From Nematostella vectensis (Eukaryota; Cnidaria; Anthozoa; Actiniaria; Edwardsiidae), in the NCBI RefSeq assembly GCF_932526225.1, contig NC_064037.1, positions 13,903,703 through 13,963,702 on the forward strand: a DNA stretch of 60,000 nucleotides, read 5' to 3'. Each line of letters starts with the position of its first letter. Position 1 is the first letter of the stretch. The translations under genes were made by a program, and so were the position numbers. The notes below the pieces were generated by a model. That model was not told the DNA's origin and searched no databases. It saw only the letters and a program-made list of their open reading frames with translations. Shown here piece by piece: positions 37,101 to 49,100 of the stretch.

Positions 37101-40100
37101 ACCTTGCAGAACCCCGATATTACATTTTTTAGCTTTGCACAGCCCCGATTTAACGATATAAGTATAATAGAGTCCCGATATTAAAAAGCTCTTAGCCTTG
37201 CGGTTCTTGCGGGACTCCCATATTACGGAGTGTTTTCAAAACACGATTTGTTTTGGTTTTCTGTTACGTCAGTAAAACCATTATGAGCCAATCAGAGTCT
37301 CGCTTTTTGAATTTCCCTGGCTATCCTCTGGACGAAAACCAGACAGTGTCGCTAAAGAAAGCCAGGCAACTGCACTAGGCGAGAGATGGCAAGAATCTGA
37401 TTGGCTTAGAATAATTTGACTGGCGGAACAGAAAACCCCAAAGACCAAAACAAATCGATGTTTTGAAAATGCGGCGTAGCGATACAACGGATTCGACTAT
37501 AAAGTTTTGAGTTTTTGTATACTTTAAAATTGAAAGCGACTATGGTTAATCGTTTAAGTCACTGGTCACTTACGAGAGCGCATTCTCTTAAGCTCTGATA
37601 ATAGCCATTATTTTCTATTCCCGAGGTCTACGAGAACTTTGTACCTGGTTAGAATGGCTTGTACCGAAGTTGTCGTCCTCGTCTCCCTCGGTTGTCATCT
37701 TGCCAGTAACGCCTGACACTTTATATAGCAGGTCGCCTAGCAACTGGATTGAGCTGTGACGTATGCGCCAGTTATCGTCGAACAGACCTCTCTCGAGCTC
37801 AGGCAAGAACAGCTCAATAGCCGTGTCTGCGTATACATTCACGATACGCTGACCAGCGCGCAAAGAGGTATCGCGGACGAACTCTACCTCGTCCGCAAGG
37901 CCCTGGGGACAATGGGAAAGCACCAGGACTGAGTCTACAAAATAAATTGGCATAGAAGAACTACAAAAAATTCTTTACTCTGTAAAAGCTTTTCTCTTTA
38001 TTTTTTCTGGTATTTACCAGCTCTCCTCTCTCCCACAGGCGAGTATCCTGATTATTAACCTTTTGGTGATTCTTTTGGTTTGCGCCCGTTCCTCACTACA
38101 TCCCCATACCCCCAAGCATCTGATGGCCCGTCAAACATACCCCTAAAGCAGTCATCTACACAGGAATTCTTCAAGGTTGATTCTGCTTTTGTTTACCTGG
38201 TTAGGTAATCAATTATGATTTAAATGTAGATATCGGAAACCCCAGGGTCCACGGGATGTTACCAAAAGTTCATTTTCTCCCATGTTTGACAACACCCAGC
38301 ATCCATATGAGTGCTCCATTCCACCCCACCCCCCTGCGTACTTGGTGTATTGGTGGCAGAGGCCTAACATCGGGTAGGAACGCTTCTTTAAAGAAGGTCG
38401 AAAATCCACTTGTTCTCATGTTTAGCCACCCTCTACTCCACTTCTTCTCGTGTTTAACCAAACTCAACGCTCCACTTCATATCGTGTTTAACAAAACTCA
38501 ACGCTCCACTTTTTCTCGTGTTTAACAAAACTCAACGCTTCACTTTTTCTCGTGTTTAACAAAACTCAACTCTCCAATTCTTCTCGTGTTTAACCAAACT
38601 CAACGATACACTTTACCCCACTCCCCTGCGTACCTTTGGTACAGATGGCTAGATTGGCCCAACATCGGATAAAAACGCGTTTTAATAGGAAGTCGAATAT
38701 CCACTTCTCCGCACTGAACCACACTCAACTTTCTTACGAGCCTAACGCTCCACTTCATCTCACCCCCCTGAATACCTTGAGTATAGATGGCACGATAGGC
38801 CCAACATAGGGTATGAACGCGCCTTTGAAGAAGATCGAAAATCCACTTCCCCGCACTGAACCACACTCAACTTTCTTACGAGCCTTACGCTCCACTTCAC
38901 CTCAACCCCCTGCGTACCTTGAGTATAGATGGCACGATAGGCCCAACATAGGGTATGAACGCGCCTTTGAAGAAGATCGAAAATCCACTTCTCTGCACTG
39001 AACCACACTCAACTTTCTTACGAGCCTAACGCTCCGCCTCACCCCAACCCCCTGCGTACCTTGAGTATTGATGGCACGATAGGCCCCACATAGGGTATGA
39101 ATGCGTCTTTGAAGGTGGTCGGCAGGTAGATGTACAGCATGAGATAACCCTCACGCACGTGCGGCGATAGTTCAGACTTCCCTGTTGTGGCAATCACCTC
39201 GGGCATCAGCTTTTCTAGTCGGTCCACACCCAGACCGCATAGGACCTCACTCAGACCTAGTAGTGAATGGATTACAAAGTTAAAGGAGCTCCATCAAACC
39301 TGGCAGTGAATGGATTACAGAGTTAAAGGACTTCACTCAGACCTAGCAGTGAATTGATTACAAAGTTAAAGGACTTCACTCAGACCTAGCAGTGAAGGGA
39401 TTACAAAGTTAAAGGACGTCACTCAGATGTAGCAGTTAATGGATAGGAAAACCAAAGGACGTCACTAGGAGTGAGAGATGCCTCAAAAGAGATACTTCAG
39501 AACACGACGGAATCACCTAGTTTTGAAGTTTGTGCCGATAAAAACCGAAATTCTTTCATCCACATCGGCTTGCTAAAACGTTACGTGTATTGTAAGGTTG
39601 AGCCGTGCGTGACACAAGGGTGACGTATGAGGAATGCGTGACGCACCTTGCGCAGCTCCTGATCTGTCCACACTGCTGTTCTCAGACGTCAGAGTCTCCA
39701 TCAGCCAAGGCAGCAGATCCACAAAACTCTCCTCACCCATCCCCTTGACGAGAGCGCCGAGAGCACGAGCCGACACCGCACGGACCTAAACACATGCACG
39801 TGATCAATACTCAGAGGCACGTGATCAGTACTTACAGGCACGCGATCAATACTCAGCAGCACGTGATCAATACTCAGAGGCACGTCATCAATACTCAGCA
39901 GCACGTGATCAATATTTAGCAGCACGTGATCAATATTTAGCAGCATGTGATCAATACTCAGCAGCACGTGATCAATATTTAGCAGCACGTGATCAATACT
40001 CAGCAGCACGTGGTCAATACTTAGTGACACGTGATCAATACTCAGCAGCATGTGATCAATACTCAGAAGCCCATGATCAATACTCAGAAACACGTGAACA

Positions 40101-43100
40101 ATACTCAGCAGCACGTTATCAATATTTAGCAGCATGTGATCAATATGTAGCAGCACGTGATCAATATTTAGCAGCACGTGATCAATACTCAGAAGCACGT
40201 GATCAATACTCAGGGGCACGGCATAAATACTCAGGCACACATGATAAACACACACATACATGTGATCAATATACTGAGTCGCGTGGTCAATACCCACATG
40301 CACGGTGAACACACGATAACTACACATATGCATGTGATCAAAAACCACAGAAGCATGGTCAATAAGAACATGCATATTACGAATACCGAATACCCGAAGA
40401 CAAGTTCCAAATAAAAAATTGCACTTGATCAATAGCCGATCAATAGCCGAAGACACAAATCACACATGCACGTGACCTATAGCCAGACACACGTGGTCAA
40501 TACACAGATGCACATGAACACAAACAAAACGTGAATAAGAAGGCATTCGTTGTAGCCCCACTTGAACACAAAACCACAAGAGTGACAAATCTCTTACCTC
40601 CGGCACAGGGTCAAGTAGGGACTGTTTGAGACCCGGTACAACCGATGGTAAGTATGGCGCTAGATCCTGCACAATAAACAGTATTAGCAAGAACCTGCGA
40701 AAGAAGGGGAAATAGGGACCTTGGGATATGACGACGGCAATGAGGAAAAGCAACGGCAGAAAACTATAAAAAAAAAACAAAGCCAGACCCTTCACTATCA
40801 AACCACCACATTAACACATCAATTTCCATGGTCTTTCAAGGACATGAAAAGTTTGAACAGTGAACTCGCCTACTATTCGCCATCACCAGCGAAAGTATAT
40901 ATCTCGATCATGCTGTTCTTGTCGTCCCTTAGGTGACCTCTAATGAGGGTTAAGGCATTGGGTGGATATTGTACTTGGAGGGGGGAGGTTGGCAAAGTAT
41001 ATGGGAAGCATTACTTGGGTGTGAGTGAGCAAATACTATATGCCAACAAAAGCGAGTCATATTACCAATATCTATACTAGTCTGGATGGCCAGAGGAGTA
41101 TGTGGGAAGCATTATTGCAGTTGGAGCATAACATTTGTCTCCGTGAGTGATTACATACTTCGGAATAACTAAACTACGGTGGATGGAGGAGTATGCAAAA
41201 GACATTATGTTCGTATACTGCCGAAAATCTATACTTGTGTGGCTGGCTAGAGGGGTATACAGGAAGCATTATTGCCCCTGTATCCTTTACCGAGCACATG
41301 GAAGAAGGCATTTACTTCGTAACATTAAGCGAATACATATTGCCAATAATCTATACTAGAGTGGGTGGCTGTAGGATAATGCAGAAGACATTACTTTTGT
41401 ATCTATAAGAGAGTACATATTGCCAATAATCTATACTAGAGTGGATGGCTGTAGGATAATGCAGAAGACATTACCTTTGTATCTATAAGCGAATACATAT
41501 TGCCGATAATCTATACTAGAGTGGATGGCTGTAGGATAATGCAGAAGACATTACCTTTGTATCTATAAGCGAATACATATTGCCGATAATCTATACTAGA
41601 GTGGATGGCTGTAGGATAATGCAGAAGACATTACCTTTGTATCTATAAGCGAATACATATTGCCGATAATCTATACTAGAGTGGATGGCTGTAGGATAAT
41701 GCAGAAGACATTACCTTTGTATCTATAAGCGAATACATATTGCCGATAATCTATACTAGAGTGGATGGCTGTAGGATAATGCAGAAGACATTACCTTTGT
41801 ATCTATAAGCGAATACATATTGCCGATAATCTATACTAGAGTGGATGGCTGTAGGATAATGCAGAAGACATTACCTTTGTATCTATAAGAAAGAACATAT
41901 TGCCAATAACCTATACTAGAGTGGATGGCTGGAGGAGTATAAAGGAAGCACTATTACCTTCGTATCCGTGAGTGAGTACATATTGCCAATAATCTATACT
42001 AGAGTGGGTGGCTGTAGGATAATGCAGAAGACATTACTTTTGTATCTATAAGAAAGAACATATTGCCAATAATCTATACTAGAGTGGATGGCTGAAGGAT
42101 AATGCAGAAGACATCACCTTTGTATCTATAAGAGAGAACATATTGCCGATAATCTATACTAGAGTGGATGGCTGGAGGAGTATAAAGGAAGCACTATTAC
42201 CTTCGTATCCGTGAGTGAGTACATATTGCCAATAATCTATACTAGAGTGGATGGCTGAAGGATAATGCAGAAGACATTACCTTTGTATCTATAAGAGAGA
42301 ACATATTGCCAATAATCTATACTAGAGTGGATGGCTGAAGGATAATGCAGAAGACATTACCTTTGTATCTATAAGAAAGAACATATTGCCAATAATCTAT
42401 ACTAGAGTGGATGGCTGAAGGATAATGCAGAAGACATCACCTTTGTATCTATAAGAAAGAACATATTGCCAATAATCTATACTAGAGTGGATGGCTGAAG
42501 GATAATGCAGAAGACATCACCTTTGTATCTATAAGAGAGAACATATTGCCGATAATCTATACTAGAGTGGATGGCTGAAGGATAATGCAGAAGACATTAC
42601 CTTTGTATCTATAAGAAAGAACATATTGCCAATAATCTATACTAGAGTGGATGGCTGAAGGATAATGCAGAAGACATTACCTTTGTATCTATAAGAAAGA
42701 ACATATTGCCAATAATCTATACTAGAGTGGATGGCTGAAGGATAATGCAGAAGACATCACCTTTGTATCTATAAGAGAGAACATATTGCCGATAATCTAT
42801 ACTAGAGTGGATGGCTGGAGGAGTATAAAGGAAGCACTATTACCTTCGTATCCGTGAGTGAGTACATATTGCCAATAATCTGAGCCGCCATCTTCTTAGT
42901 CTCAGTCGATCTTTCGCTGAGGGCGCGGTGCAGCACGGGCATGATCAGGGCAAGGGAAGGCGCGTCAATAAAATGCACAAAAGAGGTCTGAAGCAGAACT
43001 TGTAGACATGTGGCGGTCTTGGTGGAGGGGTCCATAAGAGCTTCTAACAGCACGGATGAGATAGCTAACAAATAATAGAACTTTATATTAAACACGAGGT

Positions 43101-46100
43101 TCCCGGATATAAAAGGTGGACTCGACCTTCTCGACTCGATCTTCTGTTAACACTGTTTGTTGTAGCGATAACAACACTTCAATCCTTCTAAACACTAAGC
43201 CTTGTAAAATAAAATAAGCAACAATGACAATGAATTATTGTATTTCTTTGTGTTGTTCTTTTAACAGCAAAGTTACTCTATTTTAACATCTACAATTTGT
43301 ACAATTTTTTTAAATTTTCCCGCGACAAACCTTGACTTGATTCACTGACATATTGAATTAAAGTAACTAACTTCTTTCCTACAAGAAAGAGCTTTTAATA
43401 GGAATTAAAGAATGTCGATCGACCATTCCTTTGTTATTGTTTATAATTGAAAATTGAACGGTTTATTGGCAACTTCAAAATAACCATCTACGAATAAAGT
43501 CCGATAAGCTATTGACGGCTACTTGCTTGAATGAGTCGATGGAAATGTACTATTTGTGTGACTTAGAATTGAACGTGCTAAAAAAAAAATGGTGGCGTGA
43601 TTGGCCTTCTTTAAAGTCTAAAGTTCCCTAAGTAAGCAATGAATGACAAAAAAATTTCTTTAACCAAAATTCTGTAGCACGCTCACCCTGGATCTCGGGA
43701 TTCCTGATGACCGAGCCGATGAGATTAAGAGCCTGGGCGCCAGCCTTCTGCACCTTGATGTGCGAGTCTGTCAGCACCTTGCACAACATGGGGACGATAC
43801 TTGGGAGACACGAGGAGAGCTGCTTTGGGGCGCAGTACGCCATAGCGCCAAGTAACTCCACGCTCCCTAGGGAACAAGAAACATGGGTGATAAGGATGGT
43901 GATGGTTGTTGGTGAGAGCCTAGTAACTCCACGCTCCCTAGAGAACAAAAAACATGGGTGATAAGGATGGTGATGGTTGTTGGTGAGAGCCTATTAACTC
44001 CACGCTCTCTAGAGAACAAGAAACATGGGTGATAAGGATGGTGATGGTTGTTGGTGAGAGCATACCACTCCACGCTGGTAGTGATGATAGTAATACTGTG
44101 ATGATGGTAGTGGTGATAGTGGTGATGGTAATATTGTGATGATGGTAATGGTGATAGTTATAGTGGTGATAGTGAATGTAGTAATGGTAGTAACGATAGT
44201 AATATTGTGATGATAATGGTGATGATAGTGATAGCGGTGATGGTAGTGGTGGTAGTAATATTGTGATGATAATGGTGATGATAGTGATAGTGGTGATGGT
44301 AGTGGTGATAGTGATAGTGATAGTGGTGATGGTAGTGATGATAGTAATATTGTGATGATGGTAGTGTTAGTTATAGTGGTGATGGTAGTGATGATAGTAA
44401 TATTGTGATTATGGTAGTGGTGATGGTAGTGGTGATATATTATTGTGATGATGGTAGCGGTGATAGTGATAGTGATGATGGAAGTGGTAATAGTTATAGT
44501 GGTGATGGAAGTGGTGATAGTGGTGATGGTAGTGACGATAGTAATATTGTGATGATGGTAGCGGTGATAGTGATAGTGATGATGGTAGCGGTGATAGTGA
44601 TAGTGATGATGGTAGTGGTAATAGTTATAGTGGTGATGGAAGTGGTGATAGTGATGATGGTAGTGGTGATAGTTATAGTGATGATGGTAGTGGTGATAGT
44701 TATAGTGATGATGGTAGCGGTGATAGTGATAGTGATGATGGTAGTGGTAATAGTTATAGTGGTGATGGAAGTGGTGATAGTGATGATGGTAGTGGTGATA
44801 GTTATAGTGATGATGGTAGTGGTGATAGTTATAGTGATGATGGTAGTGGTGATAGTTATAGTGATGATGGTAGTGGTGATAGTTATAGTGATGATGGTAG
44901 TGGTGATAGTTATAGTGGTGATGGTAGTGGTGATAGTTATAGTGATGATGGTAGTGGTGATAGTTATAGTGATGATGGTAGTGGTGATAGTTATAGTGGT
45001 GATGGTAGTGGTGATAGTTATAGTGATGATGGTAGTGGTGATAGTTATAGTGATGATGGTAGTGGTGATAGTGATAGTGATGATGGTAGTGGTGATAGTA
45101 ATATTGTGATGATGGTAATGGGGATAGTGATAGTGGTGATTGGTAGCAGTGCTGGCTTGTTAATAGTGATGATGATCGGGGCTTTACAAAATAGGAGATT
45201 GTTTGTAAGGACGGACTGTTTCATCTGGTACCAGTTTTAGTTCTCCATGAGTCTTCCTGCAGGGCAGCAAGTAGTGATGGTAACACAAGCTTGACACCGT
45301 GTGCACTCAGATTCTTCATGATTGCACGGGCTGTCTCGTCTGTTGCCTGGACATAATAAAATGGATAAAAAACCTTTATCTATGACAAATAGATCTCATT
45401 TTGGTGCGTGCCCGTCCTCATAAAAACACATCGTCATGAACAAGTAAATAATGAGACGCAAATTAAGTTTTCAGCGCCTATTTAAAGACTTCGTCATGTT
45501 TTAGTTCGTCACGTCTGTGACGAACTAAAAATAATGCAAAATGTATACAGGCAAATGAGATGTGCATTTCAGTAGCGAAATAAATCCACTGTGAAATACA
45601 TTTCAACTTACAATACAAAAGAAACCTATTGAGCATAAACAAGAGTTTCGATAACAATATTTTTTTAATAATTTTAATATTCAAATAAAACCCAAAAAGT
45701 GGCATGAACTGATTGTGTTACATGATGTACCATGTGATAACTAGCATATTGCGTGACACTAATAGATGACGTGACAAGTGACATAATTCCAAGATGAACT
45801 GATCACGTTACATGATTTACCATGTGACACCTAGCATATTGCGTGACACTAATAAATGACGTGACAAGTGACATAATTCCAAGATGAACTGATCACGTTA
45901 CATGATGTACCATGTGATAACTAGCATATTGCGTGACACTAATAGATGACGTGACAAGTGACATAATTCCAAGATGAACTGATCACGTTACATGATGTAC
46001 CATGTGATAACTAGCATATTGCGTGACACTAATAGATGACGTGACAAGTGACATAATTCCAAGATGAACTGATCACGTTACATGATGTACCATGTGATAA

Positions 46101-49100
46101 CTAGCATATTGCGTGACACTAATAGATGACGTGACAAGTGACATAATTCCAAGATGAACTGATCACGTTACATGATGTACCATGTGATAACTAGCATATT
46201 GCGTGACACTAATAGATGACGTGACAAGTGACATAATTCCAAGATGAACTGATCACGTTACATGATTTACCATGTGACACCTAGCATATTGCGTGACACT
46301 AATAAATGACGTGACAAGTGACATACTTCCCGGATGTACTGATTAAGTTACATGAGGTACCATGTGACACCTAGCATATTGCGTGACACTAATGGATGAC
46401 ATGACAAGTAGCATACTTCCCGGATGAACTGAATACGTTACATGATGTACAATGTGACACCTAGCATATTGCGTGACACTAATGGATGACATGACAAGTA
46501 GCATACTTCCCGGATGAACTGAATACGTTACATGATGTACAATGTGACACCTAGCATATTGCGTGACAGAGTACGTGACATACCTCCCGGACGTATTGGT
46601 TGCCATCACCGAAGCAGAGCAGTAGGTGCGGAAGGACGTGTACTACGTACGGCTCAAAAAGCCGGCCAAGCATCGTACAGAGCATCTCAAAGGCGAACAA
46701 GGCACCTGTACATGACATAGAGCATCTTCAATAAACGGCCATCAAATGGAACTGCGTTGTTGCAGCATTGTCACCAGTTTACTTCCGGTCGATTATGTAA
46801 CAATCTTCGTTCATTTTTAACGGAAAACACGAAAAATATTTCAAAATATAGAAAGCAGTGTGTCTATTGGAAGTTTCTTCGAGGATGTGACTGATAATAT
46901 AGAGCGGATGGCCTGATAAATAGCGGACTCAAATCGTTTGTCTCTTGTCAGTTGAGGTTTCAGTCAGCCCTCCGGAGTAAACTGGTGACAAGACCGCCAC
47001 AAAGTCAACCACGCCATTCCCAACTCTTCAAAGCGTCTGGAATTTGTCATCATAAGAGGACAACGAGCAGCTCTTTCCTTGACACTCTATCCTGCATATT
47101 TTTCTATTTGTTGTCACGACATTTTCTCCCTTTACCTGGCTCAGACCATACCTTCTCTGTGTCTATAGTTCTTCTTGTTCTGAATGGCGTCTTGTAGCGT
47201 GGTCATAATATTGAGCTTCTTCAAGTAGAGTATTCCCAGTCCTTTGACGATTCCAGCCAGACCATACGCCGCGCCTTTGCGTTCCCCGTAAGCAGTGGAC
47301 TCCAACAACTGAACAAAATACAGAGCAAAGCATAGTATTTAAGCACTCACTAAAGATGATACCACGAGCCAGCGTCCCAAGCGGTTCTTTACGTCCCCGC
47401 GATAAAGATTTGAAAAAGTGCAAAGAAATCACGTGATTGGGATGGCAAGCTCGCGCACGCTCCGGCTTTTGGCGGCAAAGTGACAGCAACAACCTATTCG
47501 GCGCTTACAAGTGAACTGGAATGCCATGTCAGAAAGGGCTTATTTTAATAGAGATATTTTATTTTCTCGTCGTTGTCTGGCGTGAGTACCGCATCAATTT
47601 CTGTGTTTATTTTGGTAAGTTTGCTACTCAAAAAGTCACGTGGTTGCAAATCGCAAGTCGCCTATTTATGAAGATGAGAAGTTCACAACCCTCATCAAGG
47701 TTGTTACACCTCTGGAACTGTTCTTTACCTGGTTTAGTAATCTCTTTACTAAGTCGGGGGCCTCTTCTTTGATTGCAGGGACAAGCGGAGGGAGGCAGTT
47801 CGCCACCGCTTCTTGCACCTTTGGAAAACAAAAACGTGTTAAAAACATGTACTGAACATGTACATGAAGACAGTCGTAGCATCCGGGGGATTGAGGTAGA
47901 ACAACTAAAACATGAAATAAACAATTTCAAAGCTTATAGCTTATAATAGCTTATGGCTTTAAGTTTCAGCGGCACCAAAATAGGACTTCTAATAAGCCCC
48001 CGCGAAAATGCTGGGTCTCGAATATAGGGCCAAGGATAATGGCAATGAGGATACAAGATACAAGCGGTGATGGTACCGCTGTACGCATCGAACACGGGCG
48101 TACTAAACGCTGTTGAACAGTTGCCAGGCTAAAAAGGGTGTAGTGATGAATAGTTCTATATAGCACCAGCATTCTTACTTGAACATTTCCAGAAAACTTT
48201 TAAAAAATAACTACAGTAGTTTGGTTACTAACCTGTTGTGATGGCGTTGACAGCGCCTCGATCAATTTTGTGACAATTGGCTTCACCTAAAATCAGTGAT
48301 TTGAATGAAACGTTTTTTATGGTGTTTTAGGAAGTTTTTGCCTACTGACAGGGATGTGCTAGATGTAACTGAAAAAGTACTAGATACAGTACTAGAGAAA
48401 ACGTATCAAATAAATGCAAAATATAACTAAGTTGACTTCAAACAAGTCTAATAAACTGAATCCAGTACACAGTTTTAAGGTTTCAGTACACATACTTTCT
48501 ATAGCCGAACCTGAAATTACATTTTTTCAATTCTTTGCAATCTGCTTTATTTGTATTACACATAGCACAATATTGTTTTTATCTGACGGACTAAAGGTAA
48601 TTGATAAACGTGAATAGTTATTTTGGTTATTCGGCATAAATTTGACAGTTTTTTATCTCTCCGAATTGGCAACAACATCCCTGCTCAGCGTGCACGTGCC
48701 TTTTAAGGTGGTTTTTAAAAGTTGTACCTTTGGATCATCTTTGTCAAGATGGCGAGCCAGCGATCCCATCAGAATGATCACGGACTGCCGTATGGTGTCA
48801 TGCGCAGACGTGTCTGGCGCAATATCCAGGAATCCCTCAAATACAGGCAGCAGTAAGTGGATATTGACCTGAAAACCGACCAGACAAGGGGCATCGCATA
48901 TGTAGCAATTATAGCATAACATAACCTTCGCTCTTCTAAAACTTCCTTTTCCTCCTTCTCCATGACCTATCCCATGGCAGATATATTTACAGCAGTCCAC
49001 AGACTGCCTTTATCCCACAACGTATCCCCATTCTAGCCGTTTTCTGGTTACCCTCCAAGAGTCATTAATAGACTTCCACCCAAACCCATAACTGCCGTTT

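Noticed and set aside
44405-45109. 234-codon Val/Met/Ile open frame
   Set aside because: Triplet-based microsatellite leaves the frame open; no family signature, and it lies in a GCN1 intron on the other strand.
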